A DNA stretch of 21,507 nucleotides from an uncultured Lachnospiraceae bacterium (GCA_910587905.1 CAJUOF010000353.1:1-21507); one strand, 5' to 3'; shown: positions 4,947 through 13,547, counted from the first letter of the stretch. Notes: generated by a model from the sequence alone, not told the origin. Numbers and translations: made by a program.

Positions 4947-6767
4947 ATGTGCGGAATTATTGGATATACAGGGCATTTAGATGCCCTGCAGGTCTTGCTG
5001 CGCGGACTTGAGCAGTTGGAGTATCGTGGTTATGACAGCGCCGGTGTTGCACTGCTCTCCGGTGAGGGGGAGGATCGTCTCCTGATCAAAAAAGCCGGTC
5101 CGGTTGCCACCTTAAAGGATGCCTGTGAAACTCTGGATGTGACATCCCACTGTGGAATCGGCCATACCAGATGGGCAACCCACGGAGGCGTGAACGATAC
5201 CAATGCCCATCCCCATATTGCGGGAAAGGTAACCTTGATCCACAATGGAATTATTGAGAATTATCATAACCTGATTGAAAAATTCGGCTTTCGGGATTCA
5301 CTGGTATCTGAAACGGACACGGAAGTTGCCGCCAGACTCCTGGACTACCATTATCATGGCGACCCTTATGAGGCAATTCGGAAAACAATCCGGGAAATCA
5401 TGGGGTCTTATGCGTTTTGCATCATGTTCGAGGACATTCACGACAAGATCTTTTGCGTTCGGAATGTCAGCCCCATGGTGGCGGCCCACATGGAGGACGG
5501 CTCTTTCGTCGCCTCCGATGTGACCGCGGTGATCCCATACACGAACCGCTATTTCGTCATTCCGGAATATCAGATTGTCACACTCTCTCAGGACAGCATT
5601 TCTGTTGAGGACTTGAAGGGAAATTCTGTTACTCCGGAAATATTGGAGGTCAACTGGAATGTGGAGGCCGCTCAGAAAAACGGTTTTCCCCATTTTATGC
5701 TGAAGGAGATCCACGAGCAGCCGGAGGCTCTCAGAAACACCATTACTCCCCGGTTGGAACATGGCCTTCCTGATTTTTCTGAGGATAAAATTCCGGATGA
5801 AGTCTTTGTCGGCTGTGACAAAATCGCTATTGTGGCCTGCGGCACGGCGATGTATGCCGGTATGGTGGGAAAGGCGCTGATCGAGCCAATTCTTAAAATT
5901 CCAGTATCGGTGAATATTGCGTCCGAATTCCGTTATGAAAGCCCCCTGGTGGACGAAAAGACCCTCGTTCTGGTTATTTCCCAGTCAGGAGAAACCATCG
6001 ATACGCTGGCAGCGCTGCGGCTTTCCAAAGAATGCGGTGCAAAGGTTCTCTCCATTGTCAACGTGAAGGGTTCCACCATTGCCAGGGAAAGCGATTATGT
6101 CTTCTATACCCATGCAGGCCCAGAGATTGCTGTTGCCAGCACAAAGGCTTATATGGTTCAGATGGCAAGCCTCTATCTCATCGGCTGCCGAATGTCCATG
6201 GCGCGAGGGAAATTTTCGGATACACAGGCCAGGGACTTTATCTCTCGGTTGACGGATTCCATTTCTGCTGTTCAAAAAATTTTGGAACATAAGGAACGGA
6301 TCAAAAAAGCGGCCAGTGTGGTTGCCAAGGCCCAAGATGCGTTTTTTGTGGGACGTGGGCTGGACTATGCCTTCTCCCTGGAGGGGGCTCTGAAGCTGAA
6401 AGAAATCTCCTATATCCACGCGGAAGCCTATGCTGCCGGAGAGTTAAAGCATGGGACCATTGCACTCATTGAAGAAAACACGCCGGTGATCGCTTTGGCG
6501 ACCCAGGATCATATTTATGGGAAGACCATCTCCAACATTCGGGAGGTCCGGGCAAGAGGCGCTTTCGTCGTCCTGATCACGAAAACAGGAGCAGAGATTC
6601 CGGAGGATATCTGTGATATCCATTTTGCAGTTCCGATTCCCCACAACCGCTTTACCGTATTTCCTGTGGCGGTTATTCTGCAGCTTCTCGCTTACTATGC
6701 GTCAGATATGAAGGGACTCAATGTGGATAAGCCGAGAAACCTGGCAAAATCGGTTACTGTAGAATAA
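4947..6767 (+). CDS. glmS: Glutamine--fructose-6-phosphate aminotransferase (isomerizing)
   Basis: The 606-aa enzyme makes glucosamine-6-phosphate from fructose-6-phosphate and glutamine, the first step toward UDP-GlcNAc for peptidoglycan. The N-terminal glutaminase domain (about 1-220) begins MCGIIGYTG, with Cys2 as nucleophile after Met removal, and carries GHTRWATHG and HNGIIENY. Two SIS sugar-isomerase domains follow (about 285-430 and 455-595), with VACGTAMYAG and SQSGETIDT in the first. The end DKPRNLAKSVTVE is the family signature. Length is typical. AAGGAG lies eight bases before ATG 4947. It is a single-gene unit with its own promoter, ribozyme and terminator, and its product feeds the wall synthesis carried out by PBP2 and RodA at the other end of the window. 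Confidence 0.98.
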   Translation: MCGIIGYTGHLDALQVLLRGLEQLEYRGYDSAGVALLSGEGEDRLLIKKAGPVATLKDACETLDVTSHCGIGHTRWATHGGVNDTNAHPHIAGKVTLIHNGIIENYHNLIEKFGFRDSLVSETDTEVAARLLDYHYHGDPYEAIRKTIREIMGSYAFCIMFEDIHDKIFCVRNVSPMVAAHMEDGSFVASDVTAVIPYTNRYFVIPEYQIVTLSQDSISVEDLKGNSVTPEILEVNWNVEAAQKNGFPHFMLKEIHEQPEALRNTITPRLEHGLPDFSEDKIPDEVFVGCDKIAIVACGTAMYAGMVGKALIEPILKIPVSVNIASEFRYESPLVDEKTLVLVISQSGETIDTLAALRLSKECGAKVLSIVNVKGSTIARESDYVFYTHAGPEIAVASTKAYMVQMASLYLIGCRMSMARGKFSDTQARDFISRLTDSISAVQKILEHKERIKKAASVVAKAQDAFFVGRGLDYAFSLEGALKLKEISYIHAEAYAAGELKHGTIALIEENTPVIALATQDHIYGKTISNIREVRARGAFVVLITKTGAEIPEDICDIHFAVPIPHNRFTVFPVAVILQLLAYYASDMKGLNVDKPRNLAKSVTVE

Positions 6768-6796
6768 AAATTGATTGGCGAACAAACATCCGACAA

Positions 6797-6843
6797 AATA
6801 CCGGAGCTTCTAAGACCATGAAGGTCTTTGAAACTCCGGTATT
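6797..6843. terminator. Bidirectional hairpin terminator between glmS and the kinase-like gene
   Basis: AATACCGGAG (6797-6806) pairs with CTCCGGTATT (6834-6843), and an inner AAGACC/GGTCTT stem (6812-6817 with 6823-6828) extends it. It lies between two convergent genes. On the minus strand the stem runs into TTTTG; on the plus strand the T-run comes about 10 bases later. Confidence 0.8.
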
Positions 6844-6878
6844 ATTGGTTGCTATTTTTGGAATCAATTCGTCGATGG

Positions 6879-7514
6879 TCAATTCTTCATGGCGGCTTTC
6901 TTTACTTCGGCAAAATTCAGGATGACATCCACAGCCCCGTCAAATCCGACAGCACTCCGATTGACACACAAATCATAGCTCTTTGCACTGCCCCACTTCT
7001 TGTTGGCATAATAGTTATAATAGGAGGCGCGCTTCTTATCTGTCTTGGTAATGAAGTCCTTGATTTTGGAGGGTTCAATATGATAATGCTCTTTCAGATA
7101 TTCCACCTTGTCGTCGTAGGCGGCTGTGGTAAACACAGAGAGCATATTGGGGTAATCGGCCAAGGCATAGTCGGCACAGCGGCCCACGATCACGCAGGAT
7201 TCTTTTTCAGCCAGCTTTTTGATGGTGTCAAACTGGGCAAGGAACACCTTCTGGTTCAGAGGCATATCCAAAAAACCGGACGGGTTATAGCTCATAGAAT
7301 AGGTATCCATCACCAAAGAATACAAAAAGCTATTGGTGGGTTTTTCATCGTGATGTTCAAAAATTTCCTTGCAGAGTCCGCTATTCTGCGCGGAAAGGGT
7401 AAGAAGTTCTTTGTCATAGCATTTGACACCGAGTCTGGCAGCCAGTTTTTGACCGATGAATCTTCCGCCGCTTCCACACTCTCTTCCTATTGTAATAACC
7501 AAGTTTCCGTTCAT
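6879..7514 (-). CDS. Cytidylate kinase-like family protein
   Basis: The 211-aa protein begins NLVITIGRECGSGGRFIGQKLAARLG. This is the glycine-rich nucleotide-binding loop typical of the cytidylate-kinase-like family, which is common in Clostridia and distinct from the housekeeping Cmk. The region CVIVGRCADYAL (about 106-117) and a Lys/Arg-rich lid-like segment (TKTDKKRASYYNYY) also fit. A phosphotransfer role on nucleotides is inferred; the substrate is not known. The start ATG 7514 has GAGGAG about ten bases upstream. It is the last gene on this strand before the terminator shared with glmS and may have its own promoter (TATAAT at 7575-7570). Confidence 0.85.
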   Translation of the reverse strand: MNGNLVITIGRECGSGGRFIGQKLAARLGVKCYDKELLTLSAQNSGLCKEIFEHHDEKPTNSFLYSLVMDTYSMSYNPSGFLDMPLNQKVFLAQFDTIKKLAEKESCVIVGRCADYALADYPNMLSVFTTAAYDDKVEYLKEHYHIEPSKIKDFITKTDKKRASYYNYYANKKWGSAKSYDLCVNRSAVGFDGAVDVILNFAEVKKAAMKN

Positions 7515-7569
7515 AAATGATCAACTCCTCTCCTAATTCCCTCTCTCCTACCTTCAGAAAGATAACTAT

Positions 7570-7575
7570 ATTATA
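7570..7575 (-). promoter_or_regulatory. Possible -10 element of the kinase-like gene
   Basis: A perfect TATAAT on the minus strand lies about 56 bases before the start codon. No good -35 hexamer stands at 16-18 bases, so the promoter call is tentative. Confidence 0.35.
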
Positions 7576-7617
7576 CTCTATTTGGCAAAAAAAGTATACC
7601 CTTCAAGATTTCAAAAA

Positions 7618-8529
7618 CTACAAGCGCAATCTCGTCAGAAGCTTTTCAAAATACTCCGGAAGCGGCGCCTCGAATTCCAGATATTTTCCGGTTCTTGGAT
7701 GGACAAAGCCGAGGACCTTCGCATGCAGTGTCTGTCCCTCCAGGGGGAAGGGCGGCTTCGCCGGACCGTAGACCATGTCCCCTAAAAGCGGATGATGGAT
7801 GGAAGCCATATGGACACGGATCTGATGGGTTCGGCCCGTCTCCAGCCTGCATTCCACATACGTGAATTTCTTGAGTGGTTCCAAAATATGATAATGGGTG
7901 ACAGCTTGTCTGCCATTTCTGTCATTGACTGCCATTTTCATGCGGTCAACCGGATGTCTTCCGATGGGGGCGCTGACGGTTCCGTCCTTTGGAAGCGTCC
8001 CGTGGACAATGGCATGATATCGCCTGGTGATGGAATGGGTACTCAACTGTTCTGCAATCGATGCGTGGGAGGCGTCATTTTTACAGACAAGAAGAAGGCC
8101 TGTGGTGTCCCGGTCGATTCGGTGAACAATGCCAGGCCGCAGTACTCCGTTGATTCCGGAAAGATTTCCCTGACAATGAGCCAGAAGGCCATTGACCAGC
8201 GTATGGCTCTCATGTCCGGCGGCCGGATGGACGACCAGGCCCTTTGGCTTATTGACCACCAAGAGATCGCTGTCCTCATATAGGATATCCAGGTCCATCT
8301 GTTCCGCTTCCACAGAGAGCTTCTTTGGCTCTGGGACGGCCACCGTAATCTTCTTTCCCGCCTGAAGTCGGTAATTGCTTTTTACAGGTCTTCCGTCCAC
8401 AAGAACCTGGTTGTCCTCGATCAATCGCTGAATATAGCTTCTGGAGGGCAAATTCGGCTTTTCCGAGAGAAATTTATCCAGCCTTGCACCGGCCTCTGCC
8501 TCCAAAACTTCATAAGAAAAAACCGTCAT
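7618..8529 (-). CDS. rluD: RluA/RluD-family 23S rRNA pseudouridine synthase
   Basis: The 303-aa enzyme converts specific uridines to pseudouridine in rRNA. The N-terminal S4 RNA-binding domain (about 13-75) contains RLDKFL and SRSYIQRLIEDNQVLVDG. The catalytic domain carries VVNKPKGLVVHP (91-102) and the signature HRIDRDTTGLLL (136-147) with catalytic Asp139; RTHQIRVHM follows near residue 240. The start chosen is ATG 8529; the frame stays open upstream into lspA, but that part does not match the family. It begins four bases after the lspA stop, the usual lspA-rluD pair of Firmicutes. The exact target uridine cannot be told from sequence. Confidence 0.93.
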   Translation of the reverse strand: MTVFSYEVLEAEAGARLDKFLSEKPNLPSRSYIQRLIEDNQVLVDGRPVKSNYRLQAGKKITVAVPEPKKLSVEAEQMDLDILYEDSDLLVVNKPKGLVVHPAAGHESHTLVNGLLAHCQGNLSGINGVLRPGIVHRIDRDTTGLLLVCKNDASHASIAEQLSTHSITRRYHAIVHGTLPKDGTVSAPIGRHPVDRMKMAVNDRNGRQAVTHYHILEPLKKFTYVECRLETGRTHQIRVHMASIHHPLLGDMVYGPAKPPFPLEGQTLHAKVLGFVHPRTGKYLEFEAPLPEYFEKLLTRLRL

Positions 8530-8533
8530 AGAC

Positions 8534-9094
8534 TCACGAGCTCCTCTTCTTATCGCTTTTTTTCTTGTCCAAAAAGGAGGGAATAAAAACGGCCAAATCT
8601 TCATCCTTATAATAAAACAGAAAAACCAGAACAAACAAAATCCCGGAGACCACCACATAGCAGTCTGCCACATTGAAGATCGGAAAATGGATGAGGCAGA
8701 AGGACAGAAAGTCGACCACATATCCTTGAAGAAGACGGTCAATGAGATTTCCCACAGCACCGGCGGCTAAGACTGCCAGGATCACCCGCAGAGGGCCGTA
8801 CCGCTTGGTCAGTGGGGCTTTCAGAAAGGCATAAAAAATCAATGCCAGAATTATCAGGGTTCCGGCCAGAAAGATCCACCGTCCTCCGGCAAATAGTCCC
8901 CAGGCCATACCGGTATTTTCCAAATAGGACAGCTCAAATACATGTTTGATCAAAGGGATGTCCGCCTGTCCTTTCAAATATGTCACTGCCAGATGTTTGC
9001 TCCATTGGTCGAAAAGCACCAAAAGAACTGAGAGGGCGAAATATCTCATAACTACGATGGTTTTCTTTTTTCTCTGTGCTTCTTTATTCTCCAT
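8534..9094 (-). CDS. lspA: Lipoprotein signal peptidase II
   Basis: The 186-aa inner-membrane aspartic protease removes signal peptides from prolipoproteins after lipid attachment. Four membrane helices are visible, at about 18-36, 72-90, 102-117 and 140-160. The two catalytic aspartates are in GNLIDR (Asp119) and FNVADC (Asp144), and ENTGMAWG (60-67) is also conserved. The start is ATG 9094 with GGGAG ten bases upstream; the frame extends 18 codons further, but without family match. The tail after residue 160 is lysine-rich (DKKKSDKKRSS). It lies between aroB and rluD in one series. Confidence 0.95.
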   Translation of the reverse strand: MENKEAQRKKKTIVVMRYFALSVLLVLFDQWSKHLAVTYLKGQADIPLIKHVFELSYLENTGMAWGLFAGGRWIFLAGTLIILALIFYAFLKAPLTKRYGPLRVILAVLAAGAVGNLIDRLLQGYVVDFLSFCLIHFPIFNVADCYVVVSGILFVLVFLFYYKDEDLAVFIPSFLDKKKSDKKRSS

Positions 9095-9131
9095 ACCATG
9101 TTCTCTCCCTATTGCCGTACAACAAAACCAC

Positions 9132-10226
9132 TTAGACTCCAGCCACATAAAAAAGCGCTTCTCTCATCTCATCTTCTGTCACAGTTCGGTCAATGCAGGC
9201 TTCCCCCATGGCTTTCAGAAGGATAAAACGGACCACACCGGAATCCATCTTTTTATCATGTTTGACTGCCTCCAAACTATCGTCCACCGACAGATCAGAA
9301 ACCCTTGTGGGCAGATCAAAATAAGAAAGCAGATCCTCCAGCGCTCTAAGTTCCTTAGGTAAAAGCATCCCCCGCTTCACAGACAACCACACAGCAGCCG
9401 TACATCCGACGCCCACGCAGGCTCCATGGCTCATGGTAAACAGTTTTTCTTTTTCAATGGCATGTCCCAGGGTGTGCCCCAAATTTAAAAAGGCCCGAAT
9501 TCCCTGCTCCGTCGGATCCTCTTCCACCACGGCCCGCTTGATGAGACAGCTCCCCTTCACCATTTCTTTAAGCGCGGACATGTCACGGCGCCTAATTGCC
9601 TCTCTGTGTTCCGAGATCCAGCGGTAATAGTCCACCGATTGAATACAGCCGTGCTTGATCACCTCTCCCATTCCGGAGGCAAACTGTTCTGTGGGCAGAC
9701 TTTGTAAAACAGATACGTTGATGTAGACCAATTTTGGCATGTAAAAAGCCCCTACCATATTTTTGTAGGCGTCGAAGTCCACTCCTGTCTTACCGCCGAT
9801 GCTGGAATCCACCTGGGATAACAGCGTTGTCGGGATTTGGATAAAGCGGATCCCGCGCAGATAGGTGGAAGCCGCAAAGCCTGTCAAATCCCCTACGACT
9901 CCTCCCCCGAGAGCAAAGAGCACATCTTTCCGGTCAAAAGAATGATGAATCAAAAACTTGTAAAGGTCTTTCACCGTATCCAGCGTTTTGTGCTTCTCTC
10001 CCGCCGGAAAAACGAAGGAAAACACACGGTAAGAAAATTTTTGCGCCATCTGTTCCACCTGCTCTAAGTAAAGCTCGGCGACATGGCTGTCGGTCACGAT
10101 ACAGACCCGCCGTTCGGAGAGGGAAAGCGGGAGGACCGCCTCTTCAAGCCCCTCAAAGGTATCTGCAAACCAGATGGGGTAAATCGGCTGCTGATCTCTG
10201 TGAACCATCATGGTCTCTGTGGACAT
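9132..10226 (-). CDS. aroB: 3-dehydroquinate synthase
   Basis: The 364-aa NAD- and metal-dependent enzyme cyclises DAHP to 3-dehydroquinate, the second step of the shikimate pathway. The motifs PAGEKHK (74-80), LGGGVVGDLTGFAAS (106-120), IPTTLLSQVDSSIGGKTGVD and GEVIKHG are all present, with metal ligands expected at that Glu and at the His residues of NLGHTLGHAIE and SHGACVG. Length is normal. The start ATG 10226 has TAGGAG upstream. It follows ylmH by 12 bases, so the two are probably cotranscribed from the sepF promoter. Confidence 0.97.
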   Translation of the reverse strand: MSTETMMVHRDQQPIYPIWFADTFEGLEEAVLPLSLSERRVCIVTDSHVAELYLEQVEQMAQKFSYRVFSFVFPAGEKHKTLDTVKDLYKFLIHHSFDRKDVLFALGGGVVGDLTGFAASTYLRGIRFIQIPTTLLSQVDSSIGGKTGVDFDAYKNMVGAFYMPKLVYINVSVLQSLPTEQFASGMGEVIKHGCIQSVDYYRWISEHREAIRRRDMSALKEMVKGSCLIKRAVVEEDPTEQGIRAFLNLGHTLGHAIEKEKLFTMSHGACVGVGCTAAVWLSVKRGMLLPKELRALEDLLSYFDLPTRVSDLSVDDSLEAVKHDKKMDSGVVRFILLKAMGEACIDRTVTEDEMREALFYVAGV

Positions 10227-10238
10227 GCTGCAACACTC

Positions 10239-10994
10239 CTAACTGTATGCTCTGATTTTTATCAGAAGGCGCCCCTTCTTTGTGGAGGAGGAAACACCAT
10301 CAAAAATAAATTTTCCGATTCCTCTGACTGAGATCACATCCCCCTCCTTTGGTTCCAGGGAGTGGGAGGTGCAAAGTCTTCCGTTTACAAAGACACGTTC
10401 ACTGTCCAGAACGGAAGCCGAGGAAGAACGCGATTTTTTCATAAAGAGAGCCAAAAGAGAATCCATGCGAAGGGAAGCGACTGTACCGGTCAGCTCCGTA
10501 AAGACAAGCTGGCCGGCAAGGTCCTCAAATTCTGCAAAGGCACAGACAACAGGATTTCTTTTTACGGAAGTCAAATGTTCCAGCAAAAAGTCTGCCATGG
10601 TTCTCATGCACAGCAGATGAGCTTGTCCCTCTCCCACGAGAATATCGCCGATCTTTCCACGTTCTATGCCAAGATTGAGGACTGCTCCCAAATAGTCCCT
10701 GTGGGTACAAGGAACCGTAAATTTCCCCGCCGAGGAACGGATTCGGATCGGAGCGATGGGACTGAAGGGCTGTTTTTCTTCATAAGCAGGAAGAAAGCAA
10801 ACAATCTTCCGCTCTGCCCCCTCATACCCACCATCCATCACTGTGCGGACATGAGAAAATTCTGACAGTTTCGATAGAAAAACTGTTTGCTCGTTTAAAT
10901 TCAAAAAATCGGTATATGCGGGAACATTTCGGCTATAACAGGTGTCAGCCAGGTCCTGCAAGTGATTGATCAATCGCTGCTCTTCTCTATTCAT
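10239..10994 (-). CDS. ylmH: YlmH-family S4-domain RNA-binding protein
   Basis: The 251-aa protein matches the YlmH layout: an alpha/beta N-terminal part (FLSKLSEF, FLPAYEEK, HRDYLGAVLNLGIERGKIGDI) and a C-terminal S4 domain at about 175-235 (SRSSSASVLDSERVFVNGRL...KEGDVISVRGIGKF). S4 domains bind structured RNA; YlmH homologues have been linked to cell division gene clusters and ribosome function. ATG 10994 is chosen over an in-frame TTG two codons earlier because GCGGAG lies nine bases before it. It follows sepF, as in many Firmicutes (sepF-ylmG-ylmH-divIVA); ylmG and divIVA are absent here. Confidence 0.9.
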   Translation of the reverse strand: MNREEQRLINHLQDLADTCYSRNVPAYTDFLNLNEQTVFLSKLSEFSHVRTVMDGGYEGAERKIVCFLPAYEEKQPFSPIAPIRIRSSAGKFTVPCTHRDYLGAVLNLGIERGKIGDILVGEGQAHLLCMRTMADFLLEHLTSVKRNPVVCAFAEFEDLAGQLVFTELTGTVASLRMDSLLALFMKKSRSSSASVLDSERVFVNGRLCTSHSLEPKEGDVISVRGIGKFIFDGVSSSTKKGRLLIKIRAYS

Positions 10995-11009
10995 GTACAA
11001 GGACTCCGC

Positions 11010-11516
11010 TCAATAACCGGAAGACGAACTTTCACTTCCCATCAAATCCTCGAAATCACCGGATAATTCTATGGACGGAGGGGTTGCAATAAAGATAAAG
11101 TTGGAAATCTTCTGCAAATTCCCGTTCACAGCATAGCAGGCTCCGGAAGTGAAATCAATGATCTTCTGAGCGATCTCTGTGGGAATTCCCTCCATATTGA
11201 TCACCACAGCCCTTCCATTGAGCAGGGTATCTACAATCTCCCTCGCATCTCCAATATTTCCGGGCTTTACCATGCAGACTTCCATGCCACCTCTGGTGGC
11301 AGCCCGAAGCGGAACTACATTGGGGGCTGTGCGGGGCTTGGCCTTCGGAATCGGTTCTAGATCATCGGGAACCGCAGCTTTCTTATTGCGCCTAAAGATT
11401 CCCTTCTGGGGTTCATCATAGTCATCTTCTTCGTCGTACATATTTTCATCCTCGTAGTCGTAATCCTCATCATCGTTTAATTTCATTGAGTCCAAAAATC
11501 TGTCAATTAAACTCAT
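11010..11516 (-). CDS. sepF: Cell division protein SepF
   Basis: The 168-aa protein anchors FtsZ filaments to the membrane and shapes the septum. Its N-terminal amphipathic helix (MSLIDRFLDSMKL) is the membrane target. An acidic Asp/Glu/Tyr linker (about 14-37) and a basic patch follow. The SepF core is at about 78-155 (EVCMVKPGNIGDAREIVDTLLNG..., VVINMEGIP, RIIDF-like AQKIIDFTSGACYA, ISNFIFIATP). A near-consensus promoter lies directly upstream, so it heads the sepF-ylmH-aroB-lspA-rluD series. SepF next to MinCDE and PBP2/RodA in one window shows that division and elongation genes cluster here. Confidence 0.94.
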   Translation of the reverse strand: MSLIDRFLDSMKLNDDEDYDYEDENMYDEEDDYDEPQKGIFRRNKKAAVPDDLEPIPKAKPRTAPNVVPLRAATRGGMEVCMVKPGNIGDAREIVDTLLNGRAVVINMEGIPTEIAQKIIDFTSGACYAVNGNLQKISNFIFIATPPSIELSGDFEDLMGSESSSSGY

Positions 11517-11552
11517 GGAGTAAACCGCCTTTCCTGTTTATGCTCATTTATC

Positions 11553-11581
11553 ATTATCAATGTTTTTCGGAATGATGTCAA
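11553..11581 (-). promoter_or_regulatory. sepF promoter (sigma-A type)
   Basis: TTGACA (11581-11576), a 17-base spacer and GATAAT (11558-11553) on the minus strand make a near-consensus promoter 37 bases before the sepF start. It lies in the gap after the HlyD-like gene, so sepF is not solely dependent on read-through. Confidence 0.8.
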
Positions 11582-11606
11582 CCAATAATCAAAACTTTTT
11601 CAAAAA

Positions 11607-13043
11607 TCACCGCAAAATCTGCCCCTCCGTAAGTCCTGAACCGTGCAATGCAATCTGGTCATAGGTCCGTATACTATAATAAACATTTTTTTCTGCAATG
11701 CAGTATTCTTCATTTTCATCAATCACATTCACGTAACGGAAGGAGGCATAGCCTCGGTTCACATTATAGACACCGGTCAGACTTTGCTTTTCTGCCACAC
11801 GAAATCTGTCGTTGGAATCTGGCCGTAACAGCATATCCCCCTGGGAGAGGCTGGTTCCTGCGACATAACAGAAATCAGGGATCGGTTCTCCTGCCTCTTC
11901 TGCTGCTTTTTGTTCTGCTTCACTGGTAATTCTTAAAATATCCGCTTCGACAAATTCTATGGAGATGGAGCCGTCCTCCCCATAAACCTCCCTGTTAAAG
12001 CCTTCAGCCAGACTGTCTCCTCCTGTCGTCAGGTATTCTCCGGGAATCACAAAAGCATCCTGGGTGGTCAATGCCGTCTTCGGAAGCTTCAGTCCTTTTG
12101 GATGATCGGTTTTAACTTCAAGTTCGATATAACGCTCGCCCGCAAACTGAATCATGTATTTATCCAAGACAAAGAGTCCATAGGAAGCGCCGTCCCCCCC
12201 CCGCACAATCGAAAAATCAGCCGCTGCATCCAGATTCTTTTCCGTAAATCGGATGGACATAGACGTTTCTCCCGCATAAACGGCCGCGTCTTCCTCTGAA
12301 AGAGGAATGGCGATTGACCAAGTGTTTTCCGTGATCATTCGATAAACCGGGTCTCCATTTTTTACCAGTGTTCCTCCGCGATAAATCGTTTTCTCATAAT
12401 TTTCCTGCGAAAAGGTATCTGCAGTCAGTCCCTCCGGCGTAAGCCCCTCCATACCATCAGAGGAATAAAAAACCACACCGCTGACCGCAGCCGGACATTT
12501 TTGGAACGAGGCGGCCGCTTCTGTACCGGCCTGAGCGGAAAGTTCATCTAACAAATTGCTATTCATATATTCCATCAGCATGGAAGAAAGCTCCGCATGA
12601 ACATCATACACCTCCAAGAACTGTTCATCCGAATAGGAAGTACTGAATGCAGATAATTTTGCCTTTAGTTCCTTCAGATTTTCTTCCGAAAGTCTGCTCT
12701 CCTTGCCGGTGGAAGCATTCAAATATTCTGCCATGGCACCGCTCTCATCTACGGTGAAAATCAGATTGCCCACCGATGCCTTCTGCCGTTCCCGAAGATA
12801 ATAGTTGACATAACCGGCATAGGGGGAGGTGACAATCGTCTCATTGCGCAGGGCTACACCGGTATAATAGGAGGTGTTTGCAATATCCCCCTCGAAAACT
12901 TCATACATCTTAATCTTTGGAGTAAAAAAATAACGTCCTGTCATGATCGCCAGATATAAGAAAATCACAGCAAAGACAGCAATGCCGATATTCAATGATT
13001 TTGTTTTTTTATATCGAATGATCTTTTTTCTCTTTTTAGCCAC
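11607..13043 (-). CDS. HlyD-like membrane-fusion/adaptor protein
   Basis: The 478-aa protein starts at GTG 13043, with GGGAG eight bases upstream. A basic cytoplasmic tip (KKRKKIIRYKKTK) precedes one membrane helix (about 17-36); the rest is extracellular. After it comes a barrel-sandwich-like entry (VALRNETIVTSPYAGYVNYYLRERQKASVGNLIFTVD, about 67-103), a helical hairpin (about 118-170), the returning lipoyl half and C-terminal beta domains. This is the HlyD/adaptor layout, but no ABC or RND pump gene is next to it. Related orphan adaptors adjoin sepF in Clostridia, so a role in the envelope or division is possible. A nine-G tract lies inside the gene (12194-12202). It could also be a stage-specific wall protein; the function is not proven. 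Confidence 0.75.
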   Translation of the reverse strand: MAKKRKKIIRYKKTKSLNIGIAVFAVIFLYLAIMTGRYFFTPKIKMYEVFEGDIANTSYYTGVALRNETIVTSPYAGYVNYYLRERQKASVGNLIFTVDESGAMAEYLNASTGKESRLSEENLKELKAKLSAFSTSYSDEQFLEVYDVHAELSSMLMEYMNSNLLDELSAQAGTEAAASFQKCPAAVSGVVFYSSDGMEGLTPEGLTADTFSQENYEKTIYRGGTLVKNGDPVYRMITENTWSIAIPLSEEDAAVYAGETSMSIRFTEKNLDAAADFSIVRGGDGASYGLFVLDKYMIQFAGERYIELEVKTDHPKGLKLPKTALTTQDAFVIPGEYLTTGGDSLAEGFNREVYGEDGSISIEFVEADILRITSEAEQKAAEEAGEPIPDFCYVAGTSLSQGDMLLRPDSNDRFRVAEKQSLTGVYNVNRGYASFRYVNVIDENEEYCIAEKNVYYSIRTYDQIALHGSGLTEGQILR

Positions 13044-13152
13044 AGAACCTACTCCCTTAATCCGGAAAATCTTTCCATAATAATATGAAAAAATAAGAAT
13101 ACACTAAAGATATATCCGCAAGCAAAATGAGTGTAAAAGGAGGGAAATAACT

Positions 13153-13368
13153 ATGAACTCAAAACCACTGGATTATACAGCACTTGTCATAGTGATCATT
13201 GGCGCCATCAACTGGGCTCTCATCGGATTTTTCCGTTTTAATCTGGTCACGTATCTTCTTGGGGATATGACACTACTCTCCCGCATCATCTACGGAATCG
13301 TAGGAATCTGCGGTCTCTATCTCTTAAGTATGTTTGGCCGTATCGGTAACGGACGGGAAACAGAGTAA
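13153..13368 (+). CDS. DUF378 family membrane protein
   Basis: The 71-aa protein begins MNSKPLDYTALVIVIIGAINWALIGFF. The INWALIG stretch is the signature of DUF378 (YuzA-like). Two membrane helices are at about residues 8-27 and 43-62, and the end is charged (GRIGNGRETE). The function is unknown in the family. AAGGAGGG lies eight bases before ATG 13153. It is divergent from the HlyD-like gene and convergent with the P-loop gene, with the tandem repeat directly after its stop. Confidence 0.9.
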   Translation: MNSKPLDYTALVIVIIGAINWALIGFFRFNLVTYLLGDMTLLSRIIYGIVGICGLYLLSMFGRIGNGRETE

Positions 13369-13384
13369 TCGGTAGCAGGGAAGG

Positions 13385-13536
13385 GCTTTACCCTGCTCGC
13401 CGTGCGGAGCGCATGCCGCATAGCGGCAATCTTCCTTGTGCGCTCCTGTAGAAATTCGAGCAGGGGAGAGGCTTTACCCTGCTCGCCGTGCGGAGCGCAT
13501 GCCGCATAGCGGCAATTTTCCTTGTGCGCTCCTGTA
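13385..13536. repeat. 66-bp tandem repeat, two copies at 86-bp period
   Basis: Copies at 13385-13450 and 13471-13536 differ at one base (C 13432 against T 13518) and are split by a 20-base spacer. Each copy holds nested palindromes: GGAGCGCA...TGCGCTCC as outer arms and TGCGG/CCGCA and GCCGC-ATA-GCGGC inside. The flanks add GCAGGG...CCCTGC pairing before each copy. It looks like a mobile, intergenic palindromic repeat family or a structured 3' RNA. Confidence 0.85.
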
Positions 13537-13547
13537 CATAAAAGTGC

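Noticed and set aside
6828..7520. 230-codon plus-strand frame
   Set aside because: Antisense to the cytidylate-kinase-like gene, which has the clear family motif.
8530..8760. Extended N-terminus of the pseudouridine synthase frame
   Set aside because: It overlaps lspA in another frame and does not match the family; ATG 8529 starts the S4 domain normally.
13385..13536. CRISPR array
   Set aside because: Only two 66-bp units with one 20-base spacer, internally palindromic, and no cas genes nearby.
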